Notes under the pieces: generated by a model
Seen by the model: only the letters and a program-made list of their open reading frames with translations
Told to the model about the DNA's origin: nothing
Databases searched by the model: none
Assembly (NCBI RefSeq): GCF_001039355.2
Contig: NW_019775585.1
Location: forward strand, 1-64,000
Reading direction: 5' to 3'
DNA: 64,000 nucleotides
Origin: Lingula anatina
Taxonomy: Eukaryota > Brachiopoda > Lingulata > Lingulida > Lingulidae
Shown here: positions 1 through 11,012 of the stretch, in pieces
Layout of the letters: each line of letters starts with the position of its first letter
Numbering within the stretch: position 1 is the first letter of the stretch
Made by a program: the position numbers and the translations under genes

Positions 1-1288
1 GTAGAGCTGTGGTAATCGACAGTGATCATACAACCCAAAAAAAAAAAAAGAAAAAAAAAAGAAAAAAACTATATTGTAGAGCTGTAAGTAAGAGAAACGC
101 GGTGCTGAAGACGTTATGTGCTATGTGTTTTATGAAGAGAACTCAGTTGTGGAAATATATTGTCTTGAAAATAAATTGAAGAATACATGATCATACAAAA
201 AAGCGCAGTTGACCACGAAAGTACTTAGAGCATCACAGCTATGAATTCTTTATTTTCTGGTGTGTAAAAATGTATCCCTTTGTTCATATATCAAAAGCGA
301 TGCGTAGTTTGGATAAAACTTGTTCAATACTAGACCTATTGTCTCTAAGTAGTGACTTTACCCAAGACGGTGACTGTTTCTGTGCATATGATTGTGAAAT
401 ATTTTTATTCCGTTTTAAAGCCTTGATTTAAACAAAGATTATCACTGAAAGTTGAAACTTGTGCCAACGTGAGTGAAAGGTATGAATGATTGGTCCGTCC
501 AACTATGTATATATTGTTTTTTAGTAAGTTTGGTTCGACGTTTTTAGTGCGCATATTTACCTTTTAATACAATTTCTTCTTTGCATAGATATGACAAATG
601 CAAATGTAACATATACAGCGCATGTTTATTATGCTCTTACAGATATTAAATGATACTATAACATGCATATATCATTTTATCGTCTAAGACCGACATATGT
701 GCAATAAATAGCGTAGATATTGCATTTAACAATTACAATAACGTTGTGTAATTAATAAAGGTGAAGGCTTAATGGGAAGTTACAAAGACATTTTACTTCT
801 TGCGCAGTTGTTTTACTGTTGCCGTCTATTATGTACAGTATGGATGTTTTAGTGTAACAAGTGACACTATCTAAGTACATTCTTTACGTATCTGTGTATG
901 CATGCTTCTAATGTGTATCGATGCTTTTCGTTCATTTTTCACATGATAAGAGAACTATTTTTAATTATGAATTAAATTTGCTCGATATACGTAACTTTTT
1001 TATCGTTTCAATTAATTTTGAAAGGATGTCTTTATTTTTTAAGACTCCTATTTAGGTGTGAATCCAACCGACTAAAGGAAATAAAATTAGCAAAATAACA
1101 TGAGTTCTCCATTATTTCTAAATCGATGTGTATTGAGTTGAAAAAGGGGGGAGAGGATAAAAACTCCTTCTTTTCAATTATAAAATACTCTTCTAAAAAA
1201 GTATTGGGTATGCATTATGTCAACTTAGAAACTGGGTGATAATGGGACTTTTTAAGTGTAAAAATATTTAACCATCATTTTGGTTTAC

Positions 1289-1336
<48 letters not shown>

Positions 1337-1584
1337 TATATGGTGCATTCCATTAAAACCTCAATGGGCCTTACAAATTAAAAAATATGTATACCACATG
1401 ACGCGCTAGCTGATACCGTACATTAATTAAATGCGACAGTCACAAGGATCCAAGCTCCTTATCATGATGACCAGTGGCTACCTCCTGAAAACGTGACAAC
1501 ACATGGGGATTTTCGCACGAGCCACGTGGTCAGTTTAAGCTGGGGTCAGTTACCAGTGCGGACAAGAACAGTTGACATCTCACA
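1..1584. other. Left-edge non-coding region
   Basis: No convincing coding exon was found on either strand. The stretch is AT-rich and contains an (AAT)n microsatellite at about 1291-1334. The last 150 bases or so should include the promoter of array copy A, whose start codon is at 1585, but they lack the TCGTTCTYARTT-type element found upstream of the other copies. Confidence 0.6.
1291..1334. repeat. (AAT)n microsatellite
   Basis: Uninterrupted AAT triplets, about 14 copies, in the 5' flank of array copy A. Confidence 0.95.
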
Positions 1585-4058
1585 ATGACCAGGACTGTCT
1601 CCGCAGGAGCAATCATCTCTCTTCTTATACTCGTGTATGAATCGCTGGATTTAGCCGCAAACAGCAGTACGTATATCGTTGCGAATAATCATCTAATTTG
1701 TAATAACTGACTGGTCACTTACGTAAACGCTGGTTGTCTATTAATATAAATTATAGAGGCTATCACAGCCACGTTACATAAGGGTTCAAAGTTCCTCGTA
1801 CCTTTAAAAATGATCATTGACTGATTGATTGGCGTATTGATTGCAGTCCCCAGAACATGTGAAGACGTGTTAGATCTGACATCAACTGGGAATTCAGCCA
1901 TATCTCTCACAGGTGAACACACGATCGATCCCGACGGCCCAGGTGGAGTGGACCCGTTCAAAGTCACCTGTGCGCAGAGAAGTGATTTACCTGGCCACGT
2001 TGTTACGTTAGTAACTCATCAAGGCGGGCCAACCCCGCAACCACAGCGTTTCCAAGGACCTGGCGCACGAACCCGCCTTGCTGCATTTGACTATAGTCCA
2101 ACGCCAGAACAAATTGAAAGCCTCATCAAAGTATCTGACAATTGTCGTCAATTTGTTCAACTTCAATGCGTAAAGGCGAAGAATTTTGAAAATAAGTCAT
2201 GGTGGGTTTCACGGCAAGGATGGGCCATGAAGAATTGGGGAGGAGCTCCTACCGACAGTTCTCGGTGTGCTTGCTCGCTTCAAGGCCGGTGTGACAACTC
2301 AAGGTATCGTGAAAACACCGCAGTGCAATTATAGCTCTTATATTAACAACATGCATTTTCTTATGGTTGATCGATATTTATGTGAGGTTTTATCTGTTTG
2401 TTTCCCATCAAAGTTACAAGTCAAAGTTCTTGCTCAACAGATTTTTTAAGTCTTTCAGAAATCTATTTTGTTTTCAACAGCCTTCTTTGTGGTTGCACCA
2501 ATTTTTTATCAGCACAGTCAAGATGGCCATTATTAAAATTAAGCACGTGCCAATACTTGTTTTAGTTACAACTGCAACTGTGGCGGAATAAATGATGACA
2601 ACTGGCATAACGACCAGGGCTATTTGGACGACAAACGCTACCTGCCTGTAAAACTGGTACACGTCCAGAATGTAGATCAAACAGGCTCAGCTGTGTCGTT
2701 GACAGTCAAGGCGATGGAATGTTACGGTGATAAGAAAATTTTGGGTATCTTCAACGGTCAAGAAGTAAATGAAATATCCCATGAAGTAAACTGAATAGCA
2801 GAGAGAGAGAGGGGGGGGGGGTCGACAAATTATATTTTGGCCAACATTTAGGTTGGTTTCTATATGTATCTTTATGCTCTGTAACTCTCAGCCTTTTGAT
2901 AAGAACCTGCAAACACTAGTTTGATGCTTTTATCAGGAGAAAATAGAAACAAACTTCACAGAAGAGATTGTTGACATGCCGTCATTGACAATAAGTTGCC
3001 ATCCACACTTTAAAGTTAAATCCCCACGACCCGTAATATAAAAACAACTCCTGGAATGCCGTTTTCTTCGGGTATAATGAATTTCCAGGAATTGTATTCA
3101 AGTTTTCAATAATTTCAATATTTAAATGTTTCTTGTGTTTTAGGGGATGTGAAGGTAAAGAATGCAGGTCGGTAAGTGTGTTTTGGTAAGCTGGTGTGGT
3201 TGTTTAACCAAGGAATTCCTTGGATTAAAGTAATTTTGTGAACCTCTAGTGCACTTTGTTGAGATCCAATGATCTTGTTATACATGGATGACGATGACAT
3301 TATATATACTCGTGTGTGTGTCATAAATAATGTCCGTGCATGTGTGTGCGCGCACGTTTACATGTATATGTGTGCACGCGCGCACTTGTGTGTGTATGCA
3401 AGAGAGAGAGAGAGACGGAGACCTTACGTTTAATCTTTATAGACGTAAAAATACATAAATTATTTCTTTTCCACATCTTCATTTTATTGGCAGGTGCCAA
3501 TGCAGACTGCATGCTGAAGATAAGACCCCAGCCAGACCCGGACCATTACTACTTCATCTCCCAGATCTCATCTACGGACAGGGGCACAACGAGGTATGGC
3601 TGGAAGAAGGAAACCAGACCCAGAGGGTGACCGACTTGTATCCACAGTTTTTCATTACTAAGAGGACCGTACCACCTACCAATACCAACCCCAATTGGCA
3701 CTCCGATTGCGTCACTATGTCACAGAGGTGCAAGTCAGACTGTGGACGCTTGGCAAGATTAAAACTGGCATCCACGCCCTTGTCCACCAAAATACCCATT
3801 GGGGGAGTTCTGAAACCCCTTGGTCAAGTCATGTGTGAGAACGCAAGAGGAACGTTCCCTTCCCCAGGACGTCGCATACTGGCCTTTGCCAACATGGCAT
3901 CGGCCTGCAATTTTGGCTTGGACTTTACTCATGTTTATGTTAGTAACGTAATGCTATGTTGCACCACATATTCGTTTGTCTACGATCAGCAAGTGGCGAT
4001 CTACAATGATCATTGCAGTAGCAGGTTAGGTATTAGCGAGCTGTTTCTTGGACCTTAA
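1585..4058 (+). CDS. Array copy A: secreted fibrinogen-like / CxCxLHAE protein
   Basis: Five coding exons: 1585-1666, 1847-2303, 2566-2726, 3144-3171 and 3494-4058. Joined, they give 430 residues with intron phases 1-2-1-2. Exon 1 encodes a signal peptide. Exons 2-3 encode a fibrinogen-like domain of the kind found in neurexin IV/CNTNAP proteins; visible marks are PRTCEDVL, the TIDPDGPGGVDPFKVTC segment, WWVSRQGW, NWGGAP and LDDKRYLPV. Exon 4 is the 28-nt linker. Exon 5 begins CQCRLHAE and carries the ten conserved cysteines of the array's C-terminal module, which I do not recognise. A polyadenylation signal AATAAA lies at 4216-4221. This is the most divergent copy: it lacks the NSS sequon (DSS instead), lacks the KRRQ basic site, and its exon-3 donor is GTGATA. 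It is probably an extracellular adhesion or recognition protein, which is inference from the domain. The gene structure is well supported; the function is not known. Confidence 0.82.
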
Positions 4059-6869
4059 AAGAATGCGAAGCATAACGTGGCATTTGCTGATGTTTGGTGA
4101 TCCATACCATTAATGACAACGTGCGTAGCAGTATGAGTATGAACTAACTGACAGAAACTACAAATGTCAGTTTATAATGCGATGTGCAGATCGCATTAAA
4201 TATAAACTTGGACATAATAAATCAAAGCCATTTTCTGTGAGCACACATCTTGCTGTTTATTTGTAACTTCATATTTCTGCCAAATCACGGGTGAAGCTAT
4301 AAAACTTCTATTTTACTTTATTTTAATTCTGTCATGTAACTAAATTATTCCTTTTTTCGTCTTTGAACTAAGTCTCCTTTTTCAAGTCCGTTCATATATG
4401 GCCAAATAGAATAATCGATGTGAAGTCTGACAACATTAAGTACAAGTATCAAGACACTCGGCCATTGCCCCAAACACGCAAGTACACTCCGGTTTCTTTT
4501 TTTTTTTTATTAATGATATCGTCATTAATTGAATACACTATGCAACTAACAGGTGTTCTTGTTGATCAGTGAAGGAAACGTTATAAACAACTACGCAGAC
4601 GTAGTACAGTGTATATATGTATACACGCCATCCGGTTAGAGGCCTTGAAATAAATGTGTAATGAAATGTTTTTTGAATAATATTCGCGACACAGTAGAGT
4701 AAAAAGGTGGGGGGGGGGGGGGCAGGTGCAGGTATTGTTAATTAGAAGGGTTAGGGAAGGTGGAGGGTATGTGACGCTGCATCCCCTCCTCACAAAAACA
4801 AAATATAGAAGGTACCAAGCAGAACTTAACGGATTACTCAAAGGTCAACTGTAATGTTTCGGTTTAGATATTTGGCAAATGAGATTACAATTTATGAAAA
4901 TCCTCTCTATTCACTTTTGAATGGCCATCATAAGTGGAAAATAATGTTAAGCTTAGCAAGCTGTGATGTGGGCCATCTTTTTGAAGGAGACACTATATAC
5001 CGGCATTCACCGCCTCACAATTAATAACCTCGTACACCAATCAGGTGTACAACGTGTTCAATGAGAAATGTTCCCGTACGCTGGACCTCAACACGGTTTT
5101 GAGTGCCTAATTACCATGTTACCGTGGTTTCTGTCTGTTTAAATTTGGCAAATGTGCCACCACCTGCACCACTGTTTAGTGATCAATGCTTGAGTAAATA
5201 ATCTTAAGAAAAATTATTTTGTTTTTGTTTTGTATAATTGGAACCTTATTCATAATATTACAATAATGTATCCCCTTTTTGCAAAGAGCGAATAATATAT
5301 GGTTAGAATAAAATATGTGCATTCAAAACATTTTACTTAAAAGTTGTCATGATATCGTGAGCTCCGTGCATATTATGTGCCATTAGTAAAATAACGACTA
5401 TTCCTGGTTACATACGCAAGCACCGATTTTAATATATTAAAACGATTGGTAGGACCCATCAAGAAAAAAAATAAATAATGGTGAATCTACACCCCACCTT
5501 ACCCAATATACGAGACAAGATACACTAAGGCACATAACATCCTCTTTAGCTAGTGCACTTTTCAAACTGCACAATTGTTCAGAAGCTATTCCCTAAGGAA
5601 GGGGAGTTGGGAGTGTACATTTATATATGATTCTATGGTAGCTATTGAAACTGTACCAGATTGTTTTGTGCTGATGTAGATAAAGCATTTATAAAGATTA
5701 ATTGAATCGGGCACATGTCGTTTAATAAATGCATTCAAAATACAACATCTTGACAATTTGACTTAAAATAATTCATCAGGTAAAGGTACACTCCATGGGT
5801 TTAACAAAACCCAAAATACTTATTTTCGCCATCCACAGCTTCTTATAAAACCTTGCATACACCTTAAAAACCATAACCCATTAAATATTTTTTCTGGAGC
5901 GTACCTGATGTGGATATTTCCATCGAAGCCTAGAAAGATGGTAGCTGCTTATAATGACTGGCCAGTCATTTACAACTAACTCAACCTTTATTAATTTAAT
6001 AAAATGTCGAATCCAAGTACAGAATGGGAAAATGAATGAATGATTCTTAAGAAATTTGCTTATTTCCCAGGGAAAATCCATTTTGGTGTGTAAACCCATG
6101 GAGTTGCCCTTCAATTCCTCGCATTCGGGAGAGTGGGAGGCAAGGAGTGTAGACGAGGTAAGGGACATATACTGAAGCGAGAAAATCAACCTCTCTGTCC
6201 ATACAACCCGTTATACCGAAAAGGAAATGAACCAATAATGAAACGCTGCAACAGCAGATAAGGACTGAAATAACAGAAGCTTCTTATTCCAACTGATTTG
6301 TTTCTATTTATAAAATCCATTCGCAGGATTATATTTACATTTTTTCCTGGCAAACATGATACTTTATGTATTTATCTATAATTAATCAAAGCTGTTCTTT
6401 CTTAGAGTAAGTCCAAGGCATGGAGTAAGCTCATGCCATTATTACATGCCAAATAATGTTTTTCTGTAATTTGAATATATATATTGATGGACTATATAGG
6501 TCGATAGTTCATTTTGAACGTTCTATATCAATATTGCATTTTATATGTGGCAAGTTCCTCGTGCAAAGTTTAATTTTTTTATTTTAAAATAAATTTGGGT
6601 TTTATGTATATCCAAGCAGGAAATATTTCTTATTTGAAACAAAAAACACGGTAATACTTGCTGAAAAATTGATCATTGACAAGTATGGACAATAATTATC
6701 CTAAACAGTAAAATACATGAATTTATAAATCACTATCGCCGAAATTTGCTTCTAGTTATGAATATTGCTGCCCCCCCTTATGTCACAAAAATCTAAAATC
6801 ATTCGTTAACTAAACTCAGCAGCATCGGTAAATTGACTTAGATGACGTCACGTTCAACGCCCTGTGACG
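4059..6869. other. Intergenic region with remnants of a lost array copy
   Basis: Apart from the orphan exon fragment at 5032-5110, no coding exon was found. The stretch 5897-6030 resembles the 3' flanks of copies C (about 20210-20340) and E (about 26750-26880), including a shared TGATGTGGATATTTCC-like segment and a later TCGAATCYAAGTRCA segment. This supports a decayed copy between A and B. A poly-G tract lies at about 4708-4722. Confidence 0.6.
5032..5110 (+). pseudogene. Orphan 3' fragment of an array last exon
   Basis: This stretch translates to a 25-residue tail ending VYNVFNEKCSRTLDLNTVLSA and a stop at 5108-5110. It matches the end of exon 5 in the intact copies (for example VYNYFNEKC in copy B and AYNVFNEKC in copy E). 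The sequence upstream shows no CxCxLHAE start, CENAG block or acceptor in frame, and no exons 1-4 were found nearby. It is best read as the remains of a deleted or decayed copy. A diverged terminal exon used by copy A by alternative splicing is less likely, because no acceptor is apparent. Confidence 0.8.
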
Positions 6870-8939
6870 TCACGCACGTGCATTCTCCTCATCTTCTTCA
6901 GTGTGATACACCTCCATGCGGTTCTGATTACCAACTTGGATGTTACCGCCGCGGAAGAAGTAACCAAACACGTTGTTAATTTTAACTCTTGGTGACAGTT
7001 CGTTTCCCTTTTTTCGACTGTGCTGCGCTGTTCGTCTTCGTCTCCTGGCTGAAATGAAATTTTGAACATGAGGACAATGGCTACAGCTTAAAGCGCCTTT
7101 ACCTCTAATTTGTACACACGAACCGTAGGATCGGAGACACTCATTTGGACATTTTCTTATTCATTACTATTATACTAGGCAACAATTCTCTAGTAAACTA
7201 CCGGTATAACTAAACAAATGTAATCTGATCTTGCTGTTTTCTGAAGGAATCTAACTTGTGTTACCAAACAAACACACTCAGCAAATTATAACTTAAACAA
7301 AATAAGTTTCCGCATTCGTGGGACAAACACTGTCCGTATGTCATTAATATGTTAACTCACTTCTCGTTTGAACCGCTTTGTCAGAGAACTGTTTTTCTGA
7401 AAGCTGGTCTATTTCTTCTATAGTGGTCTTGTCTTCGTCATCATCTACAGGAATCGCGTCTTCTTCGTCGGCTGTATCACCTGTGGTCGGGTCTTCCGTT
7501 TCGGTTGCAAGAGCTGTTGAAGTGAGAGCATCCTCTTCTTCTTCATCTTCTTCGAAATCGGGTTTCGTAAGTCCATGGCGAATTGCTATTAAGCATACCT
7601 CCAGTGTCACGAAGTCTAAAAGTATAAAATTCACACCGAGATGCAGGCCGAATGAAACGATTGTGTAGCAAATTGTCATGAGCCAGGCTCTCATAATTTT
7701 CCATTCTGTTTGCGTCTTCCAGGACTCATACCAGTCGTCGTAGTTGTCCCGAAAAAGCCGATAAAACGGTGAAAAGATGCTGGATATCTCAAAAACTTGA
7801 TAAATGAATAGCAAATCTACTAAAACAGCTAAATGTGGGATGATATATTTATAATGGAAAGAAAGGAAATTGATGGAAGTCTGGAAAAACCCAACTGTTG
7901 TCACGAACGCTTTGGGGTCCAAGTGGGTCCAGTAAATGAGGGGTTCGAGAAGTAGTTCCACGACATTGTATCCAAGTCTCAGTTTTGAAATTGTTAGCAG
8001 AACAATGATGCTTGCAATTCTGTTTGGAGCCGGGAGATATTTGGGAAGGCGCTTGTAAGTTTGCAAATATAGGTCTAATCCGTCCTTGTTCATGTGCTCA
8101 CACATGTACAACAAAACCACTAAGTGCCCGGATGATACCAGGTTTAAGTTCGGCTCGAGCAGACGATACCTCCAAATTTCTTGATACATCATGCTTGACA
8201 ATGTGAAAAGGCCACCGAGTAGGAAAACGCGCATTTGTTGTGTGACCTGCATTAGATAGACGACAACTGGGGTGGCAGAAATGAACACGAAAATCGATAA
8301 TGTTCCTATCATTTCTGGGTGTGCACTTTCGAAGAAAAACCAATATACGAGAAAAATATACGCAAAAGTCAGTGTCAGCAGCCCTGCGGTTCTTAACCAA
8401 GTTCTCTGGTTTTGCATTATTTTGCAATTTGACATGATTGTTCCTGTGATAACGACGCCGTAGTAGAAGATCGGCAAATAGGAACTTTTCACAAAATAAT
8501 ACCCTACTGTCTGTACCCAAGAGAGCTCTGGTATTTGTTGATCCAGTTTTTTAATATAGCGCGAATATTGTTCCAAATTCAGTTGGGGTTCTATAGTGCT
8601 AAGAAACCAAGCCATGTATGGTATAACAAACACCCGAGGTTCCTTTGGAAAAAACTTCGCTATGCAGCCCATGAGCGTGTCCCTGGGTGGTGACACAATC
8701 TTGAGGACAGTCCACAGAGACAATACGACGCAAATGGTTGGTCGGAGTAATGAGGGAAAAGAATGGAGAAAAACGGGAAGACGTTGTCTGTAGTCGGTTT
8801 CGCCAGCAGAGACCACATTTACTTTCTCATAGCGTTTCAGATACAAACCGACTATAAGAACAGCGTGAAAGTATACAACTACGGCTACTCTCAACGAAGA
8901 CATGTTTGATCGTTGATAACTCGTTCGGTTTACTGTCAC
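6870..8939 (-). CDS. Multi-pass membrane protein with C-terminal RHIM-like motif
   Basis: Two coding exons on the minus strand: 8939-7361 and 7048-6870. The 312-nt intron (7360-7049) begins GTGAGT and ends TTTCATTTCAG, and the codon split by it joins in frame, giving 585 residues. Residues 1-445 contain about ten hydrophobic segments (near 14-34, 65-82, 148-170, 183-205, 212-232, 236-256, 265-280, 305-322, 345-390 and 410-445). Then come an acidic tail rich in E, D and T, a basic run (RRRRR) and, near residue 560, GGNIQVGNQNRMEV. This matches the RHIM core (I/V)Q(I/V/L)G with a following N and a hydrophobic residue at the expected spacing. RHIMs form functional amyloids in necroptosis and innate immune adaptors. 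I do not recognise the membrane domain. If the intron is retained the protein stops after SELTY and has no RHIM. A second Met at 8903 could also start translation. The gene sits inside the array in opposite orientation and resembles none of its copies. Confidence 0.75.
7049..7360 (-). other. Intron that gates the RHIM exon
   Basis: It starts GTGAGT right after codon AGA and ends in a pyrimidine-rich CATTTCAG acceptor. The retained form meets a TAA stop four codons in (7346-7344). Splicing therefore decides whether the membrane protein carries the basic and RHIM tail. Confidence 0.75.
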
Positions 8940-11012
8940 AGATATAAGGCCTATTGAATGCAGCTAGTGGCTCAAACGTAGGACAGACAGTACAGTGTAT
9001 TTCCAAGAATGGTCATCCATTTCAGGTTAACTTACAATTTTCCACTTTGTAGAACGTTCGAAGGCTTGGTACTTCCTTCTATGCACACCGGTCGGACGGT
9101 CGCGGGGTGTATCCCTGGGCTCCTTTAAAAAACATGTAAACCTTTTGCCTTCTGCTGAGTGCATAATGGACTAGTCTTCTGTAAATTACTCCTCGATTAT
9201 AAAAGTAGGCCATCAAAACACAAGATTAACAAGACCATTTGACAAAATGACCTAATTTCATGTTTTTTAACCTTGAACCTCTTCACTCTGCTATCAAGTA
9301 CAGGGCTAACAGGGTCTGCGAGACGTTTCCTACATTTGAAGTTGATTGAGATTTTTTCAGCTTGATTAAGCATATGATTTAAAGTTGTAAGGCTTGCTGA
9401 CATTTAATTTCTTCTCTATCAGTTTTAGCACCCCTAACTTTTCACCTCCGGCACTAAAATCAATTCACATCACGGTTTTAAAAGTAGGTCATTTAAACAA
9501 GGATACTCAATGAGACCATTGAAAACTATGTGACCTCATTGAACTGTAACTGCGTCCCTTATAACGGAACTTTTGTTCTACCTGGAGTAAAGGTTTTAAG
9601 GGTTTTAAGGTACATTTGGCGCTAGTGAACATTCCCTGTAAAGCATATCAACCACTTCAACTAGTTATTTTATGACTCAAAGGAAGTCGACATACCGAAG
9701 AACAAGCCAAATGAGTCACTCAGTCAGCAAAAAATAGCTGTAAAACTGCAACGACTGCTCGTAAACTTGGCCTATTGTATTTATTAGTGGTCGTAAATTT
9801 GGCCTACTGGAATTTATTCGCGCTGCCAGTTCGTGAAGTCCGCCAAATGATGTAGAACTTCATGTATGACGCATCGTTGCGCTAACAATGGCATGAAGAC
9901 ATGTATTAAAACGAAGGCTGGCGAAAATGACCGAGCGTTAAACATGTATTTAACACAACAAGAAAGCAGTTCATGTCTGTTCAAATACCATTTTTCGGGA
10001 AGAATGAGACGATACCCTTATAAGTATTCCTTTCAGTTACGTTATTTGGTATTAAGCGGGGTTTAGCTGGAAAGATTTGACTTCATATGTAACTTTAAGT
10101 GGTCAGCAAAGGTCGCGAGTATTCAATCCGGGTTTTCCCCACCAATCCGGTTTTTTTCTCTTCTTAAAAAAACGTTTCCTGTGCTTGGACCCGATAATTT
10201 CGCCATCATGTCCTCCTGTACATTTTAGAAAGGAAATATCAACATCAGGTAGGCCCTACTTTTATTGGTGGGGTTTTGACGTTTTTTAACTTGTGAATTT
10301 GGAGGGATGGCATGCTTCGCATGATATGTACACCTTATGAAAACCGAATTCGTTAATTAAAGTATTGAAAAACACATATCTGAGGCAATGAAGTGCACAC
10401 CACTGCCAAGCAACCGTTTTTAATTTCTATGCGATTTTCAACAAAGCTACATATGCCTTTATCTGTTAATCTTTACCTCCTTTCGAAAAAGAAAATAAAT
10501 AAGAATTAAAATGACCTTTTTTCTTTCAAGACCTTAAAATATACTGTTTTCGAATTATTACCTAAGCGGACCTTTTCTAGAAGCCTTTGGATGTCAAATA
10601 GTAAATAAAGTATAAGAGTACTTGACACTTGTTGGTGCCACCTTGTTTGACTTTGGACAGAAATGACTTAATTAATCAATTAATAAAATGTAGCGTGTTT
10701 AGATCTCCTTTGCCTTGTTTACTACAGCACAGGTCGATTTTTTCGATACATTTATTTTGGGTATATCGACAATTTTAAAAAGATCGTTTCCTTCAAGTTG
10801 GTTGTAACTCTATGTCACTGATGTGCCCTTGCGTTGCGTAGATGTTCCGTGCAGATTGTTTCTTCTTTCGATAACACAGGGCATCGAGTTGATAAAACAC
10901 ATGGTTTCGTTCTCAGTTTGTGGGCATATGCAGCACCACATGAAGGACAGCAAAGAACCAGCTCGGTTCATTTCCGTTGCATAGCCGCCGCCATTCAGAC
11001 AGCGTCGAACTA
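8940..11012. other. Non-coding region between the RHIM gene and copy B
   Basis: No supported exon was found. Two related segments, about 9199-9262 and 9478-9545, share a TAAAAGTAGG...TGACCT layout as a diverged direct repeat. A shorter one lies at about 9755-9820 (TCGTAAAYTTGGCCTA twice). From about 10340 onward the sequence resembles the 5' flank of copy D (about 20700-20900), marking the start of the duplicated unit. The 5' end of the RHIM gene transcript should lie just above 8940. Confidence 0.55.
10907..10917 (+). promoter_or_regulatory. Conserved upstream element of copy B
   Basis: TCGTTCTCAGT, 106 nt upstream of the ATG, followed by GTGGGCATATGCAGCACC. The same block occurs upstream of copies C, D, E and F at 106-123 nt, so it is probably part of the shared proximal promoter. 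Confidence 0.5.

Noticed and set aside
8098-8520. 140-residue minus-strand frame inside the membrane-protein gene
   Set aside because: Alternative frame of the long hydrophobic coding exon; it ends internally and has no motif.
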